A DNA stretch of 64,000 bases from Pseudomonadota bacterium (GTDB lineage: Bacteria; Myxococcota_A; Polyangia; Haliangiales; Haliangiaceae): NCBI GenBank assembly GCA_023428295.1, contig JAEYYV010000056.1, positions 1 to 64,000 on the forward strand. The letters are read 5' to 3'. Of the stretch, positions 52,535 through 60,948 are shown in pieces. Under the pieces are notes generated by a model, which was not told the origin of the DNA, ran no database searches, and saw nothing but the letters and a program-made list of their open reading frames with translations. The translations under genes were made by a program, and so were the position numbers. How positions within the stretch are numbered: position 1 is the stretch's first letter; each line of letters opens with the position of its first letter.

Positions 52535-53132
52535 CCACGCTGGCGCCGTTCTGATCCTCGTACCGCACGCCGACGCCGACCTTGCCGAACGTCGCAGCGA
52601 GCTCGCCGCCTCGTCCAGTCCACGACTCGCTGTCGCTCCGATACGAGATGTGTGCGCTCGCGGCGACGACCACGTCGGTGCTCGACCAGTACGCGATCGC
52701 GCGCACCGGGATCGAGTTCGTAGCGTCGAACTGCCCGCCGTAGTTCCATCCTGCGACGACGCCACCGCCCACGTTTCCGCGGTGGAGGTAGCCGGGCCCG
52801 GCTTCGAGATCGATCTCGCCGAACCAGTAGTCGTCGCCGAAGATGCCGAGTTGGACCCGCGAGTGCGCGGCCCAGCCGACGCCGCCGTTGCTCGCGATGC
52901 CGACGCCCTCGGAGATCACCGATGCGCCGACGCCGCGACCGGACGCCGTGGACCCCGCAGGGACGTCGCGCGAGCCGACGTGCGCTCCGCCGCCGACGGT
53001 GATGATGGCATCACCTCTGTCTTTCGCGACGACCGCGCCGGTCGCGACGCCACCGCCGAACGCGGCGATGTTGGCCACCGACGCACAGCCTCCGAGCATG
53101 GATACGGCGATGACCAGCGCGGGGTACTGCAT
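52482..53132 (-). CDS. Hypothetical lipoprotein, probably outer-membrane-facing
   Basis: A 216-residue exported protein with lipobox 'SMLGGCASV' near the N terminus. The body is Gly-rich and beta-strand-like, alternating hydrophobic and polar residues ('ATFGKVGVGVRYEDQNGASV'), with a C-terminal aromatic-hydrophobic ending, as in small outer-membrane beta-barrels or beta-sandwiches. I do not recognise the family. It overlaps the end of the metalloprotease gene by 53 bases on the opposite strand, and the strand-specific codon pattern supports it there. It lies downstream of TspO with 74 bases between them. Confidence 0.72.
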   Translation of the reverse strand: MQYPALVIAVSMLGGCASVANIAAFGGGVATGAVVAKDRGDAIITVGGGAHVGSRDVPAGSTASGRGVGASVISEGVGIASNGGVGWAAHSRVQLGIFGDDYWFGEIDLEAGPGYLHRGNVGGGVVAGWNYGGQFDATNSIPVRAIAYWSSTDVVVAASAHISYRSDSESWTGRGGELAATFGKVGVGVRYEDQNGASVVSATAGWSLHTRMQTTK

Positions 53133-53206
53133 GTTCCATCACGGTATCGCGATCGCATGGACGACTCGCGATCGCGACGGGTGGCGACGGGGTAGCCCCG
53201 ACGACG

Positions 53207-53719
53207 TTAGTTACTCTTCGCGACGATCGATCCGTTCAGCGTGGTCGCGAAGGCGAGCCACGCGAGGTACGGCGAGACGGCGGCGGCGGCGCGCTTGTCG
53301 ACCTTCGCGGCGGCGGCGACGTACGCGGTGGCCGCGGCGTCGAGCGCGACGATGTCGACGAGTGCGATCTTCGGCGTGCGTGCGCCGAAGAACAGCGGCG
53401 TCCACGCGCCGTTGAGTGCGAGCTGCGCGGCCCACAGCGCGAGAGCACGCGTGCGGTCGGGTGATTTCGGCGCGCGCCAGATGCGGTAGCCCGAGTACGC
53501 GATCGCACCGTACAGCGCGCTCCACACGGGACCGAACACCCACGATGGCGGCTGGAACGACGGCTTGGGCAGCGTGCGGTACCACAGGCGATCCACGGGA
53601 CCACGCTGCTTCATCACGAGCGCGCCGACTGCGGAGACTCCGTAGGAGAGTGCGCCAAAGGCGAGCGCTGCGAGCCCGCTGCGCGGACGTGACACGAGAG
53701 AGTTGGTGGAAGTGGCCAT
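53207..53719 (-). CDS. tspO: TspO/MBR-type tryptophan-rich sensory protein
   Basis: A 170-residue membrane protein with five hydrophobic helices. The conserved motifs are 'PSFQPPSWVFGPVWSALYGA' and 'NGAWTPLFFGARTPKIALVD', with many Trp and Pro residues as in TspO, which binds porphyrins and other stress-related ligands. hemF is present elsewhere in the window, which fits a porphyrin link but proves nothing. Start at ATG 53719; an in-frame ATG at 53737 would add six residues. The gene begins close to the divergent DNA glycosylase gene (53 bases). Confidence 0.93.
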   Translation of the reverse strand: MATSTNSLVSRPRSGLAALAFGALSYGVSAVGALVMKQRGPVDRLWYRTLPKPSFQPPSWVFGPVWSALYGAIAYSGYRIWRAPKSPDRTRALALWAAQLALNGAWTPLFFGARTPKIALVDIVALDAAATAYVAAAAKVDKRAAAAVSPYLAWLAFATTLNGSIVAKSN

Positions 53720-53772
53720 GACAGCAAGGGCATGCAAGCCGCGGCGCAGATGCTCGTGGCAAGCTGGCGTTC

Positions 53773-54393
53773 ATGCCGGAGGTTCCTGTGCACGACTGGT
53801 CCGAGGCGATCGCGCATCTGCGCGAGGCGGACGAGAAGCTCGCCGCGCTGATCGACACGCACGGTCATCCGACGATCGCGCCCGGTCGCGATCCGGTGCA
53901 CTCGCTCGCGCGCGCGATCGTGAGTCAGCAGCTCTCGGGCAAGGCCGCGGACACGATCTGGGGACGGTTCTTGGACCTCTATCCAAAGCGCGCGTTTCCG
54001 ACAGCGAAGAAGCTGTTCGCGACACCCGACGAGAAGCTGCGCGCTGCGGGGCTCTCGGGAGCGAAGGCGGCGGCGATCAAGGATCTCGCGAGGCACGTGA
54101 TCGAGAAGAAGCTCGATCCGGTGACGCTGCCCACGCTCACGGATGCGGAGATCTCCGCGGCGCTGTTGCCGGTGCGCGGAATCGGCCCGTGGTCCGTGGA
54201 CATGTTCTTGATGTTCACGCTCGCGCGTCCCGACGTGCTGCCGCTCGGCGACCTGGGCATTCGCAAGGGAATGCAGAAGCACTTTCGGTTACGAAAACTG
54301 CCCGAGGCGAAGAAGATGATCGCGCTCGCAGCACCGTGGCAGCCGTTCCGCACCATCGGCTCCTGGTACATGTGGCGGCTGCTCGAAACGTGA
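53773..54393 (+). CDS. AlkA-like DNA-3-methyladenine glycosylase (HhH-GPD)
   Basis: A 206-residue DNA-repair enzyme. HhH-GPD elements: 'SLARAIVSQQLSGKAADTIW', helix-hairpin-helix 'LLPVRGIGPWSVDMFLMFTL' (G-I-G-x-W-T/S-A/V), and catalytic Asp in 'VLPLGDLGIRKG'. It excises alkylated bases such as 3-methyladenine, beginning base-excision repair. Length matches short AlkA/MagIII-type proteins that lack the N-terminal AlkA domain. It lies 26 bases upstream of the pseudokinase gene. Confidence 0.92.
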   Translation: MPEVPVHDWSEAIAHLREADEKLAALIDTHGHPTIAPGRDPVHSLARAIVSQQLSGKAADTIWGRFLDLYPKRAFPTAKKLFATPDEKLRAAGLSGAKAAAIKDLARHVIEKKLDPVTLPTLTDAEISAALLPVRGIGPWSVDMFLMFTLARPDVLPLGDLGIRKGMQKHFRLRKLPEAKKMIALAAPWQPFRTIGSWYMWRLLET

Positions 54394-54418
54394 CCAGCGG
54401 CCGGGTATATTGGCGGCG

Positions 54419-55678
54419 ATGGAGCTTTCGCCGGGGTATCGCGACAGCCCGACGACGGCGGTAGTTCACGGCGACGTCGTTGCGGGGATGTACGTCGTGC
54501 GCGACGAGATCGCGCGGACGGACACCGGCATCGTGTTCGAAGCGCGCGACATGATGCTCGACCGCGCGGTGGCGCTGAAGCTCGCGTGGCGCGATCCGGA
54601 TGTGCCGTCGATGATCCTCGAAGCACGACGCTGCGCGCTCGTGAAGGATCCGAGCTCGGTCGCGATCTACGCGATGGGGCGCCACGACGGGCTCGAGTTC
54701 GTCGTCGGCGAGCGCGTGAACGGCACCATCCTGCGCGAATACCTGGAGGCGAGTCCTCCTCTGGCGGTCGAGAGCTATCTCGCCAAGCTGCGCACCGTGT
54801 ACGCGGCCGTGACACGCGCGCACGATTGCGGCATCGCGATCGGCGAGATCAGCGGCGCGACCATGCTAATCACCACCGATGATCGCCTGGTGCTCGGGCG
54901 CTTGTCGCTGAGCCAGGTGCCCGCCTTCGGTCCACACGGTCACGTGCGAGCGCCCGAGGTGGTGCGCGGCGACGTCGAAGCAACGGACCCCACGGCGGCA
55001 GAGGCGATCGATCTGTACGGTATGGGCTGCATCGCGATCGAGCTCGCGCGCGGAACGCCACCGTTCGCCGCCGACGATCTGCAAACCGAGCTGCGCGGCC
55101 ACGCGCATCAACCGCCGCCGCGGCTCGCTGACCTGCGCCCCGACTTGCCCGTGGATCTCTCGGATCTCGTCGAGTGGTGCCTCGCGAAGCATCCGGTGGG
55201 ACGTCCGCCGAGCGCGGCCGAGGTGCTGTTGCAGCTCGACTCGATCATCGATCGTCACGGCACGCACTCACGCACCGTGCGCGTGCTGATCGTCGATGAC
55301 GACACGGCGCGAGCGCGCTGGATGTGGAGCCTCGCGCGTCGCGCGTACTCGTCGGCGCACGTCGAGATCGCGAGTGAAGGCACCGATGCGGCGCACAAGC
55401 TCAATCGTGATCATCCGGACCTCGTGTTTGTCGACGCGCAGCTGCGCGGTGTGATGAACGCGCTCGAGCTGTGCATGTACGCGCGCGGTCTCGAGAGCGA
55501 GCCCGGCCTGATGATCGTCGTCGGCGAGGTGAGCGCGCGCGATCGCGCCATGTTCGCCGACAGCATCCAGTTCGTACCCGAGGACGGCCAGCTGGCCGCG
55601 ACGATCCTCGAGCGCGTGCGCGACGTCGCGACGCAGCCACCGCGTCGCCGGCGGACCCGCATCACCGTCTCCGGTTAG
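54419..55678 (+). CDS. Pseudokinase-receiver fusion protein
   Basis: A 419-residue protein. Residues ~15-270 form a Ser/Thr kinase fold with the ATP-binding Lys in 'RAVALKLAW' (residue ~54) and C-lobe 'LYGMGCIAIELARGTPPFAA'. The catalytic HRD-x-K-x-x-N is replaced by 'HDCGIAIGEISGATMLI' and no DFG is present at 'LVLGRLSLSQVP', so it should be catalytically dead. Residues ~287-400 are a response-regulator receiver: 'RVLIVDDDTARARWM', phospho-acceptor Asp in 'LVFVDAQL' (residue 339), but the late K of receivers appears as 'FVPED' (no Lys). It may therefore sense a phosphoryl donor and regulate by binding. Start is ATG 54419; an in-frame TTG three codons upstream is less likely. Confidence 0.9.
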   Translation: MELSPGYRDSPTTAVVHGDVVAGMYVVRDEIARTDTGIVFEARDMMLDRAVALKLAWRDPDVPSMILEARRCALVKDPSSVAIYAMGRHDGLEFVVGERVNGTILREYLEASPPLAVESYLAKLRTVYAAVTRAHDCGIAIGEISGATMLITTDDRLVLGRLSLSQVPAFGPHGHVRAPEVVRGDVEATDPTAAEAIDLYGMGCIAIELARGTPPFAADDLQTELRGHAHQPPPRLADLRPDLPVDLSDLVEWCLAKHPVGRPPSAAEVLLQLDSIIDRHGTHSRTVRVLIVDDDTARARWMWSLARRAYSSAHVEIASEGTDAAHKLNRDHPDLVFVDAQLRGVMNALELCMYARGLESEPGLMIVVGEVSARDRAMFADSIQFVPEDGQLAATILERVRDVATQPPRRRRTRITVSG

Positions 55679-55692
55679 CGTACAGTCGCGCC

Positions 55693-57669
55693 ATGCGGCG
55701 CCTGCTCGTTCTTTCTGTACTCGTATCCGCGTGTGGCGATAACGCGGACTCGAGCAAGACGGCGTACTTCGATCTCGACGGCGAGCTCGCCGGCAGCGAG
55801 TCGTACTGGAACCTGCCGTTCCCGTCGGATCTTCGCCTGCGTGCAGACAACAGCCCCGATCTCGACGGGTTTCCCAATCCACGCAACGTGCCCATCCTGA
55901 AGGCGCTGCTGTCGGTCGCCGACGAGCGACGCGGTTGGCCGACGATGCCGATCGCGTTCATTCGCTTCACCGCGCCAGTACCCGCGCGATCGATCTCCGA
56001 TGTCATCGCGGCGAACGACGAGGCGGTCACGCTGATCGATATCGATCCAACCTCGCCCGAGCTCGGCGCGCGGTTTCCGATCGTCGCGCAGACGCTCGCG
56101 AAGGATCCGTACCTCCCCGACGATGTCGTCACGCTCGCGCCGCGACCGGGCATCGTGCTCCGCGCGAACACGCGCTACGCGTACGTGATCCGCGCAGCGT
56201 TCGCGCCCGGCTTCGCACCCGCGCCTGCGTTCGAGGAGCTCGCCGCCCAGAAGACGCCGCGCGGTGCCAAGGGCGCCGCGGCGAAGGAGCTCTACGCGCC
56301 GCTGTGGCCCGCGCTCGAGGCGGCGAACATCGACGACGCGATCGTCGCGACGGTGTTCACCACCGGCGATGAAGTCGCGCGACTTCGGGCGCGCTCCGAG
56401 GCGGTGCGCGCCGCCGAGAGCCCGGCGATCGAGAACGTCACGCTCGTCGGTCCGGACAGCGGCGCGGGGTACGACGGCTTCTGCGCGTTCACCGCGACGA
56501 TCGACATGCCGCAGTATCAGCAGGGCGAGCCGCCGTTCGACACCGAGGGCCGGTTTGTCCTCGACGCGAACGACGCGCCGACGAAGCAAGGCGTGGTCAC
56601 GATCCCGCTCTCGATCACGATCCCGAAGGGCACCATGCCGGACACGGGGTGGCCGCTCTATCAGTTCATTCACGGCTCGGGAGGTGTCTCGAACCAGCTC
56701 GTCGATCGCGGTCGCGTCTCGGCGCCGGGCGGCATGGCCGAGCCCGGGCGAGGGCCGGGCTACGTCGTCGCGCGGCACGGGATCGCCGGTGTCGGCGCGG
56801 CGATGCCCGTGAACCCGGAGCGTGTGCCGAACGCGTCGGACTACGCGTATCTCAACATCAACAACCTGTCCGCGTTTCCGTACACGTTCCAACAAGGTGT
56901 GATCGAGCAGCGGCTCCTCCTCGACGCGATGCTCGACCTCGAGATCCCGCAGGCCGCGCTCGCATCGTGCGGAGCTACCGCGACGGGTGGCGTGCACTTC
57001 TTCAACGAGACCAAGGTCGTCGCCGGCGGGCAATCGATGGGCGGCATGTACACCAACATGACCGCCGCGATCGAGCCGCGATGGACCGCGCTCGTCCCCA
57101 CCGGCGCGGGCGGATTCTGGAACTACATGATCCTCGAGACGGAGCTCGTCCCGGGCGCGCGCTCGTTGCTCGGCACGGCGCTCGGCATCGACGACACGCA
57201 GCTCGTGTTCGCGCATCCCGCGCTCTCCGTGCTCGGGCTCGGTTGGGAAGCGGCGGAGCCGATCGCGTACATGAACCGCATCAACGCGCGCCGCCTGCCC
57301 TCGATCGGGCTGCGCGACATCTATCAATCGGTGCCCAAAGGCGACGAGAACTTCACGACGTCGGTCTACGACGCGGCGGTGCTCGCGACGCACAACGAGC
57401 AAGCAGGCACGGAGGTGTGGCCCGAGCTGCAATCCACGCTCGCGCTCGCGGGCCTCGACGGGCTCGTGAGCTATCCGGTGAAGGGCAACCTCGAGGGAGC
57501 CACGCGCATCGCCGTGCAGTTCGAGGGCGACGGCATCATCGATCCGCACTACATCTTCCAGCAGCTCGACGAGGTGAAGCACCAGTACGGCTGCTTCCTC
57601 TACACGCACGTTCGCGACGGTGTCGCCACGGTCCCGGCGCCGGGGGCGCTGACCGATCCGTGCGAGTGA
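55693..57669 (+). CDS. Lipase/esterase-like lipoprotein (virulence-lipase-type N domain)
   Basis: A 658-residue exported protein; ATG 55693 gives signal peptide 'RRLLVLSVLVSAC', a lipobox. Residues ~25-200 form a domain beginning 'YWNLPFPSDLRLRADNSPDL' and containing 'PLELRANTRYAYVIR'-type pattern ('GIVLRANTRYAYVI'), characteristic of the N domain of large bacterial lipases. An alpha/beta-hydrolase domain follows with the nucleophile elbow 'VVAGGQSMGGMYTN' (G-x-S-x-G) and probable acid and His in the last 80 residues ('EGDGIIDPHY'). Substrate and true activity are unknown. The convergent AgmX-like gene follows immediately (stop codons abut). Open frame extends upstream into the pseudokinase but starts there are unconvincing. 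Confidence 0.88.
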   Translation: MRRLLVLSVLVSACGDNADSSKTAYFDLDGELAGSESYWNLPFPSDLRLRADNSPDLDGFPNPRNVPILKALLSVADERRGWPTMPIAFIRFTAPVPARSISDVIAANDEAVTLIDIDPTSPELGARFPIVAQTLAKDPYLPDDVVTLAPRPGIVLRANTRYAYVIRAAFAPGFAPAPAFEELAAQKTPRGAKGAAAKELYAPLWPALEAANIDDAIVATVFTTGDEVARLRARSEAVRAAESPAIENVTLVGPDSGAGYDGFCAFTATIDMPQYQQGEPPFDTEGRFVLDANDAPTKQGVVTIPLSITIPKGTMPDTGWPLYQFIHGSGGVSNQLVDRGRVSAPGGMAEPGRGPGYVVARHGIAGVGAAMPVNPERVPNASDYAYLNINNLSAFPYTFQQGVIEQRLLLDAMLDLEIPQAALASCGATATGGVHFFNETKVVAGGQSMGGMYTNMTAAIEPRWTALVPTGAGGFWNYMILETELVPGARSLLGTALGIDDTQLVFAHPALSVLGLGWEAAEPIAYMNRINARRLPSIGLRDIYQSVPKGDENFTTSVYDAAVLATHNEQAGTEVWPELQSTLALAGLDGLVSYPVKGNLEGATRIAVQFEGDGIIDPHYIFQQLDEVKHQYGCFLYTHVRDGVATVPAPGALTDPCE

Positions 57670-58140
57670 CTACTGGAGCGTGTGCATCGGATCGTCGCTC
57701 GACGGTACGCCCACGCCGAGCTTCACGAACGCGGTCGCGCGGACCTGGACGTTCTGCACGACGACGGTCTTCAGCACGGTCCCGAGGCACTTCTCGACCG
57801 CAGCGGAGTCCACGGCGAGCTCGAGCTTGCTCACCTTGCCGCGCCAGTCGGTGACGAGCCACGCGAACGCCGTGCTCTGCCACTTCGACGTCTCGGCGCA
57901 CTTCAGGAGCTCCGGCTCGACCTTCACGATCGCCGCGCGTACGGACGGCTCCGTCATCGAGCCGCTGGGATCGAGGATCTCGATCACCGGCAGGTTCACG
58001 CGCACTCTCTTCTCGGTCTTCGTCGGCGGAGGCGCGGGGCTCGGCGCGGGTGGCACCGGCGTGGCGGGCTTCGCCTTGGGCTGCGCCATCGCCGTGGCCG
58101 TCATCATCGCGAGGAGAACGAGTCCGCCCGTGGTCTGCAC
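57670..58140 (-). CDS. Small exported protein with AgmX/PglI-like C-terminal domain
   Basis: A 156-residue protein starting at GTG 58140. A short hydrophobic signal region ('GLVLLAMMTATAMAQ') is followed by a Pro/Lys linker ('PAPSPAPPPTKTEKR') and a ~90-residue domain: 'VEPELLKCAETS', 'AFAWLVTDWRGKVSKLELAV', 'VEKCLGTVLKTV'. The pattern of two Cys flanking strands 'G.V......S....V..C' recalls the AgmX/PglI C-terminal domain, a periplasmic module of myxobacterial gliding and export proteins. Identification is tentative. It abuts the lipase gene's stop on the opposite strand. Confidence 0.6.
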   Translation of the reverse strand: MQTTGGLVLLAMMTATAMAQPKAKPATPVPPAPSPAPPPTKTEKRVRVNLPVIEILDPSGSMTEPSVRAAIVKVEPELLKCAETSKWQSTAFAWLVTDWRGKVSKLELAVDSAAVEKCLGTVLKTVVVQNVQVRATAFVKLGVGVPSSDDPMHTLQ

Positions 58141-58162
58141 GGCTCGATCGTAGTCGATGTGC

Positions 58163-58771
58163 CTAGCCCTCGTCGAATCGATACGCGGTTGCCGTTGCCG
58201 ATGCGCGTTGTCCCCACGCACTCGCGAACGCGACGAGCGCGGGGTAGCCCGCGACGGGCAGCGATCGGCGAAACACGAGGTGCTCGACGAGGCAGAACAG
58301 CTCGATCTCGAACAGGCTCGCGTCGCGCGCGGGGAGCGCAGCGAGCACGCGATCGACGTTCGCGTCGAGCCACGCGAGCGCGCCCTCGAAGCCGGCGCGG
58401 ATCTTCGCGAAGAACGGATGTGAACCGTCGAGCTTGCCGACCATGGTGCCCATCACCCATTGCACCTGCGCGGCCATCGCGTGCTCGACGAGCTCTTGTG
58501 CGTTACGTCCGAGGTCGTCGCGAACGTCCTCGGGCCACACGATGCGTGCGTCGCGTGCGAGCACGCGGCAGATGTTCTCGGTGCCCACGAGGAGCGAGCC
58601 ATCGTCGCGACGCAGCGCCGGTAGCTTGAGCGCCGGGTGTCCACCGTACGCCGCGGTCTCCGTCGACAGCATGTCGCGCACCACGACGAGCTCGACGTGC
58701 GTGTTGCCTTCGTGTGCGACGACCAGCGCGACGCGCGTGAACAGCGAGCTACTGCGACCGACGAGCTGCAT
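58163..58771 (-). CDS. Glutathione S-transferase-like protein
   Basis: A 202-residue protein. The N-terminal thioredoxin-like domain begins 'MQLVGRSSSLFTRVALVVAHE', the GST strand-helix with Ser/Arg at the glutathione site, and continues 'KLPALRRDDGSLLVGTENIC', which resembles the cis-Pro/'xx-E-S' region (here with 'GTEN' instead of D-S). The C-terminal part is helical, as in GST. Substrate and whether glutathione is used are uncertain. It lies 22 bases upstream of the AgmX-like gene on the same strand. Confidence 0.78.
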   Translation of the reverse strand: MQLVGRSSSLFTRVALVVAHEGNTHVELVVVRDMLSTETAAYGGHPALKLPALRRDDGSLLVGTENICRVLARDARIVWPEDVRDDLGRNAQELVEHAMAAQVQWVMGTMVGKLDGSHPFFAKIRAGFEGALAWLDANVDRVLAALPARDASLFEIELFCLVEHLVFRRSLPVAGYPALVAFASAWGQRASATATAYRFDEG

Positions 58772-58840
58772 GCACTTGCGATATCACGCGAGCGGCGGTG
58801 GCGCGTGCACACATCGTTCGCGCGACGAGCAGCACAGCGG

Positions 58841-60244
58841 TCAGGGAGCCTTGCTCGCGCAGACCATGCCGTCCTCGAGCGACGACTGGCACGTGTACAG
58901 CGCACGGCATTGGCTGACGGCGTCGTTGCTGCTCTTGATCTTCGTCGGAAGGGCCGGGTTCTGCGGATCCGCGCCGAGCACGTGGTTGTACGTCGCCTCG
59001 ATCGTCGCGCAATGATCCGCGGTGAGCTTGCCGCTCGTCACCTCGTAGCCCGCACCCGCGAAGTCGAACACCGAGGCGGCCGCGATGTTCAAGTAGCGCT
59101 TCGTCTGCGCGTCGAGCGTGGCGCTGTTCGCGGCGAGGTAGCTCGTGATGCCAGCCCCCGCTTTGCGGCACACGCTCGGCTGCGTCGAGAAGTTCGACGT
59201 GTTGGCGGCGTCGAGCGTGGCTTGCGCGCACCCGACGTAGAGCGCCTTCGGCTCCTCGGGGAGAGCGCCGACGACATTGCACGTGGCGGGTGCATCGTTG
59301 CCGAGGCAGATCGTGCCGGACATCGCGGTAGGCGCGGGCTTGGCATCGGGCGTCTCGGTCGTCTTGCCCTTCGCCTTCGGCGTCTGCATCCCGAACGTGA
59401 TCGTCACGCCCGCGCCGATGCGCGTCGTCGTCATCGAGCGCGTGAGGGCCCATTCGCGCGCGACCTCGGCGGTGCCTCCGACCATCACGCCGATCTTGTT
59501 CGTCGAGATCGGGCGCCATCCGACCTCGAGCTCCGCGGACGGGTGAAACAGGTCGCCGCCGACGAGAGCGCCGAGCAGCGGGCTGATGAAGCCGACGCCT
59601 ACGCGTCCCGTCGCGACGAGGTTCGGCGAGATCACGTAGGTCGTCGTCGCGCCGGCGGTGAGATCCATCGAGAACAGATCCAGCTCGCGATCGACGTTTC
59701 CGTCGGGGCTCGTGATCTGACCGGCGACCATGCCGATATACAGCGAGGACACCATCGGCAAACTCTTGATCGGGCGAAAGGTATAGAACTCGGGTCGCAG
59801 GTCGGCCTCCCACCACGTGATGCCGCCGGTCGGCGAGCTGCCCTCGGGAAGCTGGATCTCCGTATCGCCCAGACCGAAGCGAAACCGCAGGTCGGTGAGG
59901 AGGCCCGACAGGATCGGCATCGGATCGTAGCGGACCTGGACGGTGACCGTGCCGTCCTGGTTCGGCGTCTGGTACTTCGCCTTCTCCATCGCCTCGTCGC
60001 GCGCGGCTTGTGCTTTGCCCGCGTTGACCAGGGTGGCGAGCAAGAGGCCCGTCGAGTCGATCAGCCGGAGCTCGTGATAGAAGCCGCTGACCTTCGACGC
60101 ACTGTTCTCGTACGTCAGGTTGGAGCTCTCGTCGCCGACGCCGATCGAGCGCGACTTGTGGCCGACGCCATACCCCACCGCACACCCAAGGGTCGACCAG
60201 CCGATGAGAGAAATACCTATTACCTGTAGCAGTGTCTTCTTCAC
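58841..60244 (-). CDS. Large exported lipoprotein, uncharacterised
   Basis: A 467-residue protein. GTG 60244 gives signal 'KKTLLQVIGISLIGWSTLGC' with a lipobox; an in-frame GTG at 60259 adds five residues. Residues ~50-300 are beta-rich and Gly/Thr-rich with alternating hydrophobic residues ('LRFRFGLGDTEIQLPEG', 'GATTTYVISPNLVATGRVGV'), like an outer-membrane or secreted beta fold. From ~330 on, a helical Cys-containing region ('CLGNDAPATCNVVG', 'CAQATLDAAN', 'CQSSLEDGMVCASKAP') follows. I do not recognise the family. It is divergent from the response-regulator gene, so both may share regulation. Confidence 0.82.
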   Translation of the reverse strand: MKKTLLQVIGISLIGWSTLGCAVGYGVGHKSRSIGVGDESSNLTYENSASKVSGFYHELRLIDSTGLLLATLVNAGKAQAARDEAMEKAKYQTPNQDGTVTVQVRYDPMPILSGLLTDLRFRFGLGDTEIQLPEGSSPTGGITWWEADLRPEFYTFRPIKSLPMVSSLYIGMVAGQITSPDGNVDRELDLFSMDLTAGATTTYVISPNLVATGRVGVGFISPLLGALVGGDLFHPSAELEVGWRPISTNKIGVMVGGTAEVAREWALTRSMTTTRIGAGVTITFGMQTPKAKGKTTETPDAKPAPTAMSGTICLGNDAPATCNVVGALPEEPKALYVGCAQATLDAANTSNFSTQPSVCRKAGAGITSYLAANSATLDAQTKRYLNIAAASVFDFAGAGYEVTSGKLTADHCATIEATYNHVLGADPQNPALPTKIKSSNDAVSQCRALYTCQSSLEDGMVCASKAP

Positions 60245-60288
60245 GTTGATCGAGCACACTACCTATTCCCTCTCCACATGGACATCCC

Positions 60289-60948
60289 ATGGCCGTGGGG
60301 GGTAACAACGGAGAGATGTCGTCTCGTCTTCGCGTTCTCATCGTCGAAGACGAGCCATGGATCCGCCGCGGCGCCGAGCAGGTGCTGCACGCAGAAGGTG
60401 TGGACGTGACGCCACTCGGGCGCGGCACCGATGCGATCGCTGCTGCGCGTGCGATGACGTTCGACGCTGCGCTCGTCGATCTCGGCTTGCCCGACATATC
60501 GGGCGTGGAGGTCATCGCGGAGCTGCGCGCGCGCAGTCCCGCGTGTGCCCCCGTCGCGTTCTCGGTGTTCGACGATGCGCCGACGATCCTCGCTGCACTT
60601 CGCGCTGGCGCGCGAGGCTACATCCTGAAGAGCACGCCGACGGAGCGCGTCGTGCCGCAGCTCCGCGACGCGATCGCCGGCGGCATGCCGCTGTCTCCGA
60701 CGGTGGCGAGCCTGATCGTCGAGACGATGCTCGGCCAGAACGACAAGCCGAGCTCGCAGCTCACCGAGCGCGAGACGGAGCTGCTCGCGCTCCTCGCGCG
60801 CGGCGCCACGTACGCACAGTGTGCCGACGCACTGGGCATCGGCATCGGCACCGTGCAGAGCTACGTGAAGAGCATCTACACCAAGCTCGATGTGGGCTCG
60901 AAGGCCGAGGCCGCCGTCGTCGCCGTGCGGCTAGGTCTCGTCACGTGA
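60289..60948 (+). CDS. NarL/FixJ-type response regulator
   Basis: A 219-residue regulator: receiver domain ('LRVLIVEDEPWIRRGAEQVL'; phospho-acceptor Asp in 'FDAALVDLGLPDISG', residue ~64; Lys in 'GYILKSTP'), then a GerE/LuxR-type helix-turn-helix ('LTERETELLALLARGATYAQ' and 'GIGIGTVQSYVKSIYTKLDV'). Start is uncertain: ATG 60289 lacks a good RBS, and ATG 60316, which gives 'MSSRLRVLIVED', is typical of regulators but its GGAGAG touches the codon. Its stop overlaps the kinase's GTG (GTGA). It probably also controls the divergent lipoprotein gene. Confidence 0.93.
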   Translation: MAVGGNNGEMSSRLRVLIVEDEPWIRRGAEQVLHAEGVDVTPLGRGTDAIAAARAMTFDAALVDLGLPDISGVEVIAELRARSPACAPVAFSVFDDAPTILAALRAGARGYILKSTPTERVVPQLRDAIAGGMPLSPTVASLIVETMLGQNDKPSSQLTERETELLALLARGATYAQCADALGIGIGTVQSYVKSIYTKLDVGSKAEAAVVAVRLGLVT

